Shown: positions 26,994-35,095 of the stretch, piece after piece | Position numbering within the stretch: position 1 is the first letter of the stretch | Layout: every line of letters begins with the position of its first letter | Assembly (NCBI RefSeq): GCF_024435355.1 | Contig: NZ_JAMJWG010000019.1 | Coordinates: forward strand, 1-64,000 | Source: Streptomyces odontomachi | GTDB lineage: Bacteria; Actinomycetota; Actinomycetes; Streptomycetales; Streptomycetaceae | Length of the DNA: 64,000 bases | Direction of reading: 5' to 3' | The notes under the pieces: generated by a model | What the model saw: the letters and a program-made list of their open reading frames with translations, nothing else | Told to the model about the DNA's origin: nothing | Databases searched by the model: none | Translations under genes and position numbers: made by a program

Positions 26994-27447
26994 GAATGGC
27001 ACTTCCTCGGGTCGCACGCACGGGACCGCAGCGACCCATCGCGCTACGCGTGCACGCCGTCACGGTAGCCGGTGCCCCAACAGGGGCAAAGCGTGATCCC
27101 CAGATGCCGTGGTCATATGTAAGGCGTCGTCATTCACATTCCTCCGCCCCTGCGGTGCCGTGCCCGTCGTCCATGCCGCCACTTATGGACGCCGGCGGCC
27201 CGTTAGTGCATCTGGTGAGCGCAAACGGTGGCTCACTCGTGTGCAGCGGGTGGATCAGGTGAATCTCACCGATCGAATGCGCAGGTGCGCCCGGGTGCCT
27301 CTTGCCCGCGATCTCTCCTGACGTGGCGTCAGTCGAGCGTGTCGGGTTTCAGGGTGAGGGAGTGCCATAAAGAGGCGGCCTCCCCCGTGTTGTCCAGCGG
27401 GACGAACAGACGGTGGGACGCGGACCGTGCCGGGCGGCCGGCGCCGG
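26994..27447. other. intergenic region upstream of conservon
   Basis: No gene is supported here. On the minus strand TTGCCC and TACCGT (16-base gap, about 27089-27062) could be the conservon promoter. A TGCCCC-AACA-GGGGCA hairpin spans 27073-27088. GTGAGC/GCTCAC arms lie at 27215-27220 and 27231-27236, and a CTGACG-TGG-CGTCAG repeat at 27318-27332. Confidence 0.45.
27318..27332. promoter_or_regulatory. 15-bp inverted repeat
   Basis: CTGACG (27318-27323) and CGTCAG (27327-27332) are perfect arms with a 3-base centre, in an AT-richer stretch. It looks like a protein-binding site rather than an RNA hairpin because the loop is too short. Confidence 0.35.
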
Positions 27448-28368
27448 TTACCCGTTCGACCCCCGTGCTGTGCCGCGGCCCTCTGCGCGGTCGGCGAGGG
27501 CGCGCAGCTCGTCGGCGTAGCCGGCCCAGACGTCGCGGGTGAGGAAGTGTCCGACGCCGGGCCGGGTGTACAGACGGGCGCCCGGGATGGCGTCGGCGAT
27601 GTCACGCGCGGCCGTCACGCGGACGAGTGGATCGTGCTCGCCGTGCAGTACCAGGGTCGGCGCCGCGATCAGGGTGAGCGACCGGCCGTGCCACTTCGCG
27701 CCGATCTGGCGGCTCTGCGCCGTCTGGTCACGGAAGCTGCTGACCTGGTGCGCCGCCTCCTTCGCCACGAACGCGCGCACCTCGTGCTCGTCGACAAGCT
27801 GGCCGGGTGCGGCAAGGTTCCGGGCGACGGCCACGGCCAGGTCCACGTTGCCCTGCGGGGTGTCGGGGTGGCGAAGCCGCATGAAGCGGAAGAGACATGC
27901 CAGGCCCACGTAACGCAGGACGCTCAGGCCTTTCGCGTCGCTGGGGACCGCCGAGGAGGTGGTCAGGCTCAGCACCCGCTTCGGGTGCCGGATGGCGGTG
28001 CGCTGCGCGACAAGGCCCCCCATCGAGTGACCGAAGAGGTGAGCACGCTCCCAGCCGAGTGCGTCGAGGACGGCGACCGCGTCGTCGGTGAGGTCCTCGG
28101 CGCGGTAGGCCGGAGCCCTGCGTTGCACCAGGGCCTTGAGCGGCGGGCCGACGGGACGGTCGGGCAGGTGGGTGGACTCGCCTGCGTCGCGATGGTCGTA
28201 GGCCACGACGTGGAAGCCGCGCTCGACCAGCTCGGCCACCAGACCGTCCGGCCACCAGAACCGCGACGTGCCCAGCCCCGTGACCAGCAGCAACGGGTCA
28301 CCGCCTGAGCCTCCCAGGTCCTCGAAGGCGATCCGTACCTCGCCGTTGCGAGCAAAGCGCGTCGTCAT
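27448..28368 (-). CDS. alpha/beta hydrolase
   Basis: This 306-residue protein has the alpha/beta hydrolase fold: oxyanion region LLVTGLGTSRFWW, YDHRDAGES, nucleophile elbow GHSMGG, acid near LVLHGEHDPLV and histidine in RPGVGHFL. It would hydrolyse an ester, lactone or similar small molecule; the substrate is unknown. ATG 28368 follows GGGGAGG. It is divergent from a TetR gene, with an operator-like region between, so it is probably the repressor's target. Confidence 0.87.
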   Translation of the reverse strand: MTTRFARNGEVRIAFEDLGGSGGDPLLLVTGLGTSRFWWPDGLVAELVERGFHVVAYDHRDAGESTHLPDRPVGPPLKALVQRRAPAYRAEDLTDDAVAVLDALGWERAHLFGHSMGGLVAQRTAIRHPKRVLSLTTSSAVPSDAKGLSVLRYVGLACLFRFMRLRHPDTPQGNVDLAVAVARNLAAPGQLVDEHEVRAFVAKEAAHQVSSFRDQTAQSRQIGAKWHGRSLTLIAAPTLVLHGEHDPLVRVTAARDIADAIPGARLYTRPGVGHFLTRDVWAGYADELRALADRAEGRGTARGSNG

Positions 28369-28381
28369 CACGCCTCCCCAT

Positions 28382-28410
28382 CGCGCACATCGCGCACATC
28401 GTTCGCGAAC
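28382..28410. promoter_or_regulatory. tandem repeat and palindrome between hydrolase and TetR genes
   Basis: CGCGCACAT occurs twice in tandem (28382-28390, 28391-28399), followed by the perfect palindrome GTTCGCGAAC (28401-28410). A TAGGCT -10 box for the TetR gene lies about 20 bases further on. This is the likely TetR operator. Confidence 0.55.
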
Positions 28411-28453
28411 ACTGTATGCGATAGATAGGCTGGCGGCAACGAGGGAGGTGGCG

Positions 28454-29125
28454 GTGGCAGGACAGCAGGAGCCGGTGATCTGGCTGCGGCCGGAGCAGGC
28501 GCCCGTCGGACGCCCGGCCGAGCGCAGCCGCGCCGAGATCACCGCTGCCGCGGTGGAACTGGCCGACCGCGAAGGCCTGGAAGCCGTGTCCATGCGCCGC
28601 GTCGCATCGGCCCTGGGCACCGGCGCCGCCTCGCTCTACCGTTACGTGGCCACCCGTGACGACCTGCTCGACCTGATGATCGACAGCACCGCGAGCGAAT
28701 ACGACCTGCACCCGCCCAGCGGTGCATGGCAGGCCGACCTGCTCGCCCTCGCCCACCAGGCCCGGCAGATCATGCGCCGCCACCCGTGGCTGCCCGCCAT
28801 GGTCATGAGCCGCCCCACGCTCGGCCCGCACGGGATCGACGTGCTGGAGCACGTGCTCGACGTGCTCGCCGACCACCCGGCCGACCCCGCGCGCAAGCTC
28901 GAGGCCTTTGCCCTCCTCAACGGCCTGACCGCACTGTTCGTGCAGAACGAAGGTGCCGCAGCGGACACCGGCGCCGTGCGCCAGGCCGCCTATCTCCGTC
29001 ACATGGCCGCCGCGGGCGACCACCCCCGCATCGCCGCCTTGCTCGGCGCCGCCCCGCCCGGCAGCGGCTCCCACGACCGGTTCGACGCCGTGCTCGCCCG
29101 CACCCTGACCGGCGTGCTGGGCTGA
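28454..29125 (+). CDS. TetR family transcriptional regulator
   Basis: This 223-residue regulator has an N-terminal helix-turn-helix: RAEITAAAVELADREGLEAVSMRRVASALGTGAASLYRYVATRDDLLDLM, then a helical ligand-binding domain of the TetR_C class. GTG 28454 is chosen because GAGGGAGG (28441-28448) sits at the right distance; GTG 28448 overlaps the site itself. It likely represses itself and the divergent hydrolase gene; the inducer is unknown. Confidence 0.87.
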   Translation: MAGQQEPVIWLRPEQAPVGRPAERSRAEITAAAVELADREGLEAVSMRRVASALGTGAASLYRYVATRDDLLDLMIDSTASEYDLHPPSGAWQADLLALAHQARQIMRRHPWLPAMVMSRPTLGPHGIDVLEHVLDVLADHPADPARKLEAFALLNGLTALFVQNEGAAADTGAVRQAAYLRHMAAAGDHPRIAALLGAAPPGSGSHDRFDAVLARTLTGVLG

Positions 29126-29207
29126 CGCCGCCCCGGTCCACCCGTGGCCGTACCGCGGCACGAGGTGCCGTGCGTGAGGTGGGGGCAGGGAGGTTACTAG
29201 TCCTTCC

Positions 29208-29747
29208 ATGAGCGACAGCGACAGCCGCCCGGGCGAGCCGGACCGCCGTGAGACCCCGCTGGAGCGGGCCGACCGCAACTTCTCCGAGCTGCTCCAGGAA
29301 CTGCGGGTCACGCAGACCGGCGTGCAGATCCTCTTCGCCTTCCTGCTGGCGCTGGCGTTCACCGCGCGCTTTCCGTCCCTCGACGACGTGCAACGCGCCA
29401 CCTACGTGACGACGCTGTTGCTCGCGGTGCTGGCGGCGGCGCTCTTCATGGCGCCCGCTGCGCTGCACCGCTCGCTGTTCCGACGGCACGCCAAGCCGCA
29501 GATCGTCCGGGTCTCCTCGCGGCTGGCCCTCTTCGGCATGGTGGCGCTCGCTCTCGCGCTGACCGGATCGGTACTGCTGGTCGTGGACGTGACGCTGGGA
29601 CGGGCGGCGGGCATCGCGGCCGGTGCCGGCACGCTGGTGCTGCACTGCGGGCTGTGGGGCGCCATGCCGTTGCTGCTGCGGCGCACCGGGGCCGTGCCCG
29701 CCCGAGGTTCCGACGGCGCCGACGTCGGGCGCGGCTCCGGCGGGTAG
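29208..29747 (+). CDS. DUF6328 family membrane protein
   Basis: This 179-residue protein starts with an acidic, arginine-containing tail, then RADRNFSELLQELRVTQTGVQILFAFLLALAF, typical of DUF6328. There are four membrane segments (about 45-65, 72-92, 110-130 and 140-158), then a short glycine-rich tail. Function is unknown. It converges with the RsbW-like gene. Confidence 0.8.
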   Translation: MSDSDSRPGEPDRRETPLERADRNFSELLQELRVTQTGVQILFAFLLALAFTARFPSLDDVQRATYVTTLLLAVLAAALFMAPAALHRSLFRRHAKPQIVRVSSRLALFGMVALALALTGSVLLVVDVTLGRAAGIAAGAGTLVLHCGLWGAMPLLLRRTGAVPARGSDGADVGRGSGG

Positions 29748-29778
29748 CGGTACACCGCAGGCTCGGGCCGGTGGCCGG

Positions 29779-30210
29779 TCAGCTCTGCACGGGGGATGCC
29801 CAAGGCAGGGCGATCCACACCGTCTTGCCGCCCTCGGGGGTGGGGTCGACGGCCAGCCGGCCGCCGCGCTCCGCGAGCAGCCAGCGGATGATGGCCATGC
29901 CGCGGCCGTTGTCCTGCTGGACCGCGGCGGGCAGCCGTCTCGGGTGGCGCGGATGGCTGTCGGTGACGCCGACGCGCAGGAGTTCGTCGTGTTCCAGTGC
30001 GATGTCGACGGTGAACGTGGGCGACTGGCCGAGCGTGTGCTGGACGGCGTTGGTGGCGAGTTCGGAGAGGATGAGCCGGACCGTTTCCGCAAGCTCCGCG
30101 TCCCGCGGCAGCCCCCACTGCGCCAGGACGTCGCCGACGTACCTGCGCGCCGCGGATACCGAAGCGGGATCGCTCGGCAGGGTGACGGACGCTTCTTGGA
30201 GGTCTGCCAT
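29779..30210 (-). CDS. RsbW-like ATP-binding protein (HATPase_c_2)
   Basis: This 143-residue protein is a stand-alone GHKL ATPase: N-box LILSELATNAVQH, a degenerate G1 around GVTDSHPRHPRRL, and G2 DNGRGMAIIRWLLAERGG. Such small proteins are anti-sigma factors or kinases of anti-anti-sigma factors in streptomycetes. No partner gene is adjacent. ATG 30210 has a purine-rich AAAGGGA site upstream. Confidence 0.8.
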   Translation of the reverse strand: MADLQEASVTLPSDPASVSAARRYVGDVLAQWGLPRDAELAETVRLILSELATNAVQHTLGQSPTFTVDIALEHDELLRVGVTDSHPRHPRRLPAAVQQDNGRGMAIIRWLLAERGGRLAVDPTPEGGKTVWIALPWASPVQS

Positions 30211-30444
30211 GACGACGTCGTCCCTTTCCCACCGGGGCCGGGCTTTCGGGCATCGCGGAGATGCGCGGGAGGGCCCCGGACTGGTGCTGTGCGCCCACCC
30301 TGCCAGCTGGCGGCCGGCCAGGGGCGCCGATCCACCGAGAAGTGTCGCCGGCTGTCCCTCGTTGCGGTGAACTCTGTTTCGATCGCCCGTGTTTGGGTGG
30401 GAACGCTCCACCTCGACCACCTGGCCGCCACCAGCATGTGGCCT

Positions 30445-30487
30445 CCGACTCCGACTCCGACTCCGGCTCCGACTCCGGCTCCGGCTC
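30445..30487. repeat. hexanucleotide repeat at end of permease gene
   Basis: About seven copies of CTCCGA or CTCCGG run in tandem, ending at the stop codon of the permease gene. It is probably a slippage-prone tract in the 3' untranslated region. Confidence 0.75.
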
Positions 30488-30495
30488 AGAGCCGG
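30481..30495. terminator. hairpin over permease stop
   Basis: CCGGCTC and GAGCCGG (7-base arms, one base between) allow a 5-bp stem with a 5-base loop covering the stop codon. Confidence 0.4.
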
Positions 30496-31301
30496 CCGCC
30501 CGAAGCGGTGTCCGAGGAGAGCCGCTGGGCGGCGTAGATCGGGACGGCGGACAGCAGCACCAGCACGGCGGCCACCACGTTCACGATCGGCGCCTGCCGC
30601 GGGCGCGCCATGTTGTCGAAGATCCACAGCGGCAGGGTCTGCACGCCGGGTCCCGCGGTGAACGTGGTGACCACGATCTCGTCGAAGGACAGGGCGAACG
30701 CCAGCAGGCCGCCGGCGAGCAGCGCCGAGCGCACCAGCGGGAAGGTGATGTCGGCGAAGACCCGGAAGGTGTGCGCGCCCAGGTCCATCGCGGCCTCCTC
30801 GTAGGAGCCGGGGGTGCGGCGCAGCCGGGCCACGACGTTGTTGAAGATCACCACCACGCAGAACGTGGCGTGCCCGACGACCACGGTGAAGAGTCCGAGG
30901 CCCACGCCGAGCGGCTCCAGCACCGTCTTGAAGGCGGAGTTGAGCGCGATTCCGGTGACGATGCCGGGCAGGGCGATCGGCAGTACCACAGCGAACGAGA
31001 TCGCCTCGCGGCCGAAGAACGCATGCCGCTGCACGGCGAAGGCGGCGAGCGTGCCGAGCACCAGCGCGATTGCGGTGGCCGCCAGGCCGGCCTGCACGGA
31101 CGTCCACAGCGCGCCACGCGCACCGGCGTTGTGCCAGGCCGTCGACCACCAGTGCAGGGTGAGCCCCGGCGGTGGCCAGCCGGCGCTGCGGTCGGGGTTG
31201 AGCGAGTTCAGCAGGACGATCAGCAGGGGCAGGTAGAGCACGGCGAACCCGAGGGCCGCGGCGGTGCGCAGCACGATCCGGGCGGTGCGGGTCAGGCGCA
31301 T
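30486..31301 (-). CDS. polyamine-type ABC transporter permease (PotC-like)
   Basis: This 271-residue inner membrane protein has six membrane segments and the binding-protein-dependent permease loop EEAAMDLGAHTFRVFADITFPL (EAA motif), which contacts the ATPase. It resembles PotC/YdcV. It is the last gene of a four-gene operon: ATPase, binding protein, PotB-like, PotC-like. Its start at 31301 is 14 bases after the PotB-like stop. Confidence 0.87.
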   Translation of the reverse strand: MRLTRTARIVLRTAAALGFAVLYLPLLIVLLNSLNPDRSAGWPPPGLTLHWWSTAWHNAGARGALWTSVQAGLAATAIALVLGTLAAFAVQRHAFFGREAISFAVVLPIALPGIVTGIALNSAFKTVLEPLGVGLGLFTVVVGHATFCVVVIFNNVVARLRRTPGSYEEAAMDLGAHTFRVFADITFPLVRSALLAGGLLAFALSFDEIVVTTFTAGPGVQTLPLWIFDNMARPRQAPIVNVVAAVLVLLSAVPIYAAQRLSSDTASGGRL

Positions 31302-31315
31302 GGCTCAGGCGCTCC

Positions 31316-32206
31316 TCACAGGCTTCTCAGCGCACCGGTGCGGCGCATCGCGAGCAGGTAGAGCAGGATCACGACCACGGGTACGGTGCCCAGCGCGGCG
31401 GCCAGGGGCAGGTTCAACGTCACGTTGGCGTAGACGAGATTGCCGATCAGCTGGGTCTTGCCGCCCACGATCTGCACGGTGATGTAGTCGCCGAGGCTCA
31501 GCGAGAAGGTGAAGACGGACCCGGCCGCCACCGACGGCAGCACCATCGGCAGCACCACGGAACGGAAGGTGCGTCCCGGGCGGGCGCCGAGGTCGGCCGA
31601 GGCGTCCAGCAACGCGTCCGGCAGGCGTTCGAGACCGGCGTGGATCGGCAGGATCATGTAGGGCAGCCACAGATAGGTCAGGACGATCACGGTGGCGGTC
31701 AGACCGTAGCCGGGCCCGCTGAGGCCGAGGGGCGCGAGCACCCAGTCCAGCGGCCCGTTCGAGGACAGGATGAGCCGCCAGGCGTACACCTTCACCAGGT
31801 AACTGGCCCACAGGGGGGTGAGGATGGCGACGACCAGCAGCGGGCGCCGGCGCGGGCGTGCCACCCGCGCCGTGTAGAAGGCGATCGGGAAGGCGATCAC
31901 GGCGCACAGTGCGGTGACGGCGAGCGCCACGCCGATGCTGCGCAGCGCGACCTGGCGGTAGACCGGATCGTGCAGCAGCGTGGCGAAGTTGTCCGTGGAC
32001 CACACCTTCACGACCTCGGAGGTGAACGAGTCGGTGGTCCAGAACGCGGACAGGAACAGCACGGCCAGCGCGCCGAGATAGGCCACGACCAGCCACAGCA
32101 GCGGGGCGCCGAGCAGCAGCGACAGACGCAGCCAGGGCCGCCGGTGCAGCGCCCCGGCAGACCGCCGGACGGCTCCGGCGGTCTGCCCGGTGGGCTCAGG
32201 GGTCAC
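31316..32206 (-). CDS. polyamine-type ABC transporter permease (PotB-like)
   Basis: This 296-residue protein has an arginine-rich cytoplasmic N-terminus, six membrane segments and an EAA-type loop LLDASADLGARPGRTFRSVVLPM. LTYLWLPYMILPIHAGLE precedes that loop, as in PotB-like proteins. It pairs with the PotC-like permease. The start is GTG 32206, 7 bases after the binding-protein gene. Confidence 0.87.
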   Translation of the reverse strand: MTPEPTGQTAGAVRRSAGALHRRPWLRLSLLLGAPLLWLVVAYLGALAVLFLSAFWTTDSFTSEVVKVWSTDNFATLLHDPVYRQVALRSIGVALAVTALCAVIAFPIAFYTARVARPRRRPLLVVAILTPLWASYLVKVYAWRLILSSNGPLDWVLAPLGLSGPGYGLTATVIVLTYLWLPYMILPIHAGLERLPDALLDASADLGARPGRTFRSVVLPMVLPSVAAGSVFTFSLSLGDYITVQIVGGKTQLIGNLVYANVTLNLPLAAALGTVPVVVILLYLLAMRRTGALRSL

Positions 32207-32213
32207 GGGCGCG

Positions 32214-33419
32214 TCAGCCCTTGATCTCGTTCCAGGCCTGCACCCACTTGGTGTAGGGCACGCACTTCACGTCGGTGCGGCCGTCCAGGCACTGCTCGAT
32301 CGGGGTCGTCCAGTAGTGGACGTTCTTCCAGTACGGCTCGTCGCTGGCGTGGAAGATCGCGCAGTGGTTCTTGTCGGCGGTCTCGTCGCACGCCTTGGCG
32401 TTCGAGGGCGCCTCGCCGAAGTACTCGGCGACCTGCGCGTTGACCTTCGGCGAGATGATCCAGTCGAGCCACTTGTAGGCGCAGTTGGGGTGCTTGGCCC
32501 TGGCGGAGATCATCCAGGTGTCGGACCAACCGGTGGCGCCCTCCCTGGGCAGGACGGCCTTCACCTTGGCGCCCTCGTCCTGGGCGATGTTGGCGATGAC
32601 CTGCCAGGTGGTGCCGATGACGGAGTCGCCGCTCTTGAAGGCGGAGATCTCCTTGAGGTAGTCGCTCCAGTACTCGCCGATGTTCGCGTTCTGCTTCTTC
32701 ATCAGGGCCACGGAGGCGTCGAACTGCTTCTGGTCGAGCGCGTAGGGGTCCTTGATGCCCAACGAGGGCTTGGTGGCCTTCAGGTACAGCGCGGCGTCGG
32801 CGATGTAGATCGGCGAGTCGTAGGCGGTCACCTTGCCCTTGTGCGCGGGCGCGTCGTCGAAGACGGCCTTCCAGGAGGTGGGTGCCGGCTTGACCTTCTC
32901 GGTGTTGTACATGAGCAGGTTGGCACCGCGGCCGTGCGGGATGCCGTAGGGGACGCCGTCGACCGAGTTCCAGTCGCGTTTCTTCAGCCCGGAGAAGACA
33001 TCGGCGTAGTTGGGCACCAGCTTGGTGTTGACGGGGGCGGCGTCGCCTGAGGCGATCAGGCGCAGCGAGGCGTCTCCGGAGGCGGACACGGCGTCGTAGT
33101 CGCCGGTCTTCATCAGCGAGACCATCTCGTCGGAGGTGGCCGCGGTCTTCGAGTGGACCTGACAGCCGGTCTGCTTCTCGAAGTCGCTGACCCAGTCGAC
33201 CTTCGGGTCGTTCGAACCGTCCTCGACGTACCCGGCCCAGGCGATCAGGTTGACCTGGCCTTCGGTCTTGCCGAGCTTGGACTGGGCCTTGAGGTCCGGC
33301 GGGTTGAGCCCTTTGCCGCTCGACGAGCCGGAGCCGGAGCTGTCGGAGGATCCGCAGGCGGTGGCGACGAGGAGGGCCGCGAGGGCGACGGCGGTCTTGA
33401 CGGTGGGGTTCAGGCGCAC
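32214..33419 (-). CDS. polyamine-type substrate-binding lipoprotein (PotD-like)
   Basis: This 401-residue protein begins with a lipoprotein signal: RLNPTVKTAVALAALLVATAC, with lipid attachment at the Cys near residue 22, followed by a serine-glycine linker. The mature part resembles PotD-like binding proteins: LIAWAGYVEDGSNDP, FEKQTGCQV, GDYDAVSASGDASLRLIASGDAAP and YKWLDWIISP. It would capture putrescine, spermidine or a related solute outside the membrane. GTG 33419 follows CTGGAGAC; the nearby ATG is out of frame. Confidence 0.88.
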   Translation of the reverse strand: MRLNPTVKTAVALAALLVATACGSSDSSGSGSSSGKGLNPPDLKAQSKLGKTEGQVNLIAWAGYVEDGSNDPKVDWVSDFEKQTGCQVHSKTAATSDEMVSLMKTGDYDAVSASGDASLRLIASGDAAPVNTKLVPNYADVFSGLKKRDWNSVDGVPYGIPHGRGANLLMYNTEKVKPAPTSWKAVFDDAPAHKGKVTAYDSPIYIADAALYLKATKPSLGIKDPYALDQKQFDASVALMKKQNANIGEYWSDYLKEISAFKSGDSVIGTTWQVIANIAQDEGAKVKAVLPREGATGWSDTWMISARAKHPNCAYKWLDWIISPKVNAQVAEYFGEAPSNAKACDETADKNHCAIFHASDEPYWKNVHYWTTPIEQCLDGRTDVKCVPYTKWVQAWNEIKG

Positions 33420-33572
33420 GACATGTCTCCAGGGGGTGAGGCGACGAGCGGGTGGGGACTCGGAGCGGACGGGAGACGGCGAACGGGGCTGCCGGGACCG
33501 GGGGTGGAACCGGCGGGGAGAGGACTGGGGAGAGGACCGGGGAGGGCGACGGTACCGGGGTCCGAGGCGGCG

Positions 33573-34610
33573 TCAGGCGGAGTCCGGTACGCGTACGGTG
33601 TGCTGGCGGTGCCAGGTCAGGACGGTGCGGGTGCCCCGCAGCGCGGCCACGTCCGCGGACGACGTGCGCAGATTCTGTTGCAGCGCGGTGAGGCGGCCCC
33701 CGGCGTCCAGGTCAACCAGGAGACGGGTGACATCGCCCAGATAGACGACGTCGACCACGGTGCCCTTGACCGTGATGTGCGCGGGGTCGTCCGGCACGGC
33801 GCCGTCCCCGCGCACCTGGATCTTCTCGGGTCTGATGGTGTAGGTACCGCTGGTGCCGACGATCCGCTTGGCCGCCTCGGCGGTGAGCAGGTTGGAGATG
33901 CCGACGAAGGAGGCGACGAATCCGGTCGTGGGCCGCTCGTAGATCTCCGCCGGGGTGCCGACCTGCTCGATACGGCCGTGCTGGAAGACGGCGATGCGGT
34001 CGCTCATCGTCAGCGCCTCCTGCTGGTCATGGGTGACGAACACGAAGGTGATGCCGACGTCGCGCTGGATCTGCTTCAGCTCCGACTGCATCTGTTCGCG
34101 CAGCTTGAGGTCGAGCGCGCCGAGCGGCTCGTCCAGGAGCAGGACGCGGGGACGCCCGACGAGTGCCCGGGCGAGTGCGACGCGCTGCCGCTGGCCGCCG
34201 GAGAGCTTGGCGGGCCGCCGGCCACCGAAGCCGCCCAGCCGTACCTGGTCCAGCGCCTCGCCGGCCCTGCGGGCGCGTTCCGCCTTGGGGACCTTGAGGA
34301 TCTTCAGGGCGTAGGCGACGTTCTGCTCCACCGTCATGTGCGGGAAGAGGGCGTAGTCCTGGAAGACGGTGTGCACGTCACGCTCGAACGGCGCGAGCCG
34401 GGTCACGTCACGGCCGGCCAGCTCGACGGTGCCGGCGGTGGGCGTCTCGAAGCCGGCGATCAGGCGCAGCACGGTGGTCTTGCCCGAGCCAGACGGCCCC
34501 AGCATCGAGAAGAACTCCCCGTCGGCGATGTCCAGATCGACGTCCGAGACGGCGTGGATCCGGCCGAAGTGCTTGCTCAGTCCGCGTAGCCGAACCGCCG
34601 CTTCCGCCAT
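33573..34610 (-). CDS. polyamine-type ABC transporter ATPase (PotA-like)
   Basis: This 345-residue ATPase shows Walker A GPSGSGKTT, Q-loop VFQDYALFPHMT, signature LSGGQRQRVALARAL, Walker B VLLLDEPLGALD and the H-loop VTHDQQEAL. After about residue 240 a TOBE-type domain follows (TIRPEKIQVRG), as in PotA. ATG 34610 is preceded by GAGGGGA. It is the first gene of the operon, downstream of a clear promoter and an 11-bp inverted repeat. Confidence 0.9.
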   Translation of the reverse strand: MAEAAVRLRGLSKHFGRIHAVSDVDLDIADGEFFSMLGPSGSGKTTVLRLIAGFETPTAGTVELAGRDVTRLAPFERDVHTVFQDYALFPHMTVEQNVAYALKILKVPKAERARRAGEALDQVRLGGFGGRRPAKLSGGQRQRVALARALVGRPRVLLLDEPLGALDLKLREQMQSELKQIQRDVGITFVFVTHDQQEALTMSDRIAVFQHGRIEQVGTPAEIYERPTTGFVASFVGISNLLTAEAAKRIVGTSGTYTIRPEKIQVRGDGAVPDDPAHITVKGTVVDVVYLGDVTRLLVDLDAGGRLTALQQNLRTSSADVAALRGTRTVLTWHRQHTVRVPDSA

Positions 34611-34659
34611 GGACGGATCCCCTCTGCCGCTGTGGAGCACGAACCGACCCGATCATGCG

Positions 34660-34688
34660 AAGCTACGAACTCCGCGCACAGACCTCAA
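34660..34688 (-). promoter_or_regulatory. promoter of polyamine transporter operon
   Basis: On the minus strand TTGAGG (34688-34683) and TAGCTT (34665-34660) are separated by exactly 17 bases, a good housekeeping-type promoter. Transcription would start near 34652, about 40 bases before the ATPase start codon. Confidence 0.6.
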
Positions 34689-34724
34689 GACCCCAGCGGA
34701 CAAAAGACGCAGCCGACCCCAGCC

Positions 34725-34754
34725 TGTGCACGCCGGCGCCATACGGCGTGCACA
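34725..34754. promoter_or_regulatory. 11-bp perfect inverted repeat, likely operator
   Basis: TGTGCACGCCG (34725-34735) and CGGCGTGCACA (34744-34754) are exact arms with an 8-base spacer. The site is about 37 bases upstream of the -35 box, a position suited to an activator or upstream repressor. Confidence 0.6.
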
Positions 34755-35095
34755 AGGAGAGGCTGCCGGCACCTCGACGGGCGGCCGTCGGTTCGCCGCG
34801 CACGGCCGGTCGGCGGCATCTGCCCCGGCCGCCGGACCAGCCCGCACCGCTGCCACCGAGGGTGCCTCGCCGGCCAGGCGAGCGCGGCCGCGCGCGTGCT
34901 GCCGGGCCGGTGGCACCCGCGTCGCGGCGGCGTGCGCGCGGCGCCGGCAGCGGCCGCCCCGGCCGCACGCGGCGGCGAGAACCGCCCGGTGGTCCGATCG
35001 CCGAGCGGGGGCCGCCGGCGACGGGCGTCCGGCGGAGCCCGGGCCGGCCGGGTTCGCCGGCTGGGGCGGTCGACGCGCCCTGAGGGCGGCTGCGG
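34755..35095. other. very GC-rich intergenic stretch
   Basis: I see no gene here: the open frames on both strands lack codon bias and ribosome sites. A small CGCCC-TGA-GGGCG hairpin (35076-35088) lies 8 bases beyond the bioF stop and may end that transcript. Confidence 0.5.

Noticed and set aside
26791..27063. Alternative minus-strand frame upstream of the conservon
   Set aside because: Arginine- and glycine-rich with poor codon bias; the overlapping frame ending at 26643 fits better.
30445..30487. Possible CRISPR or repeat array
   Set aside because: The units are six bases with no spacers; this is a simple-sequence tract.
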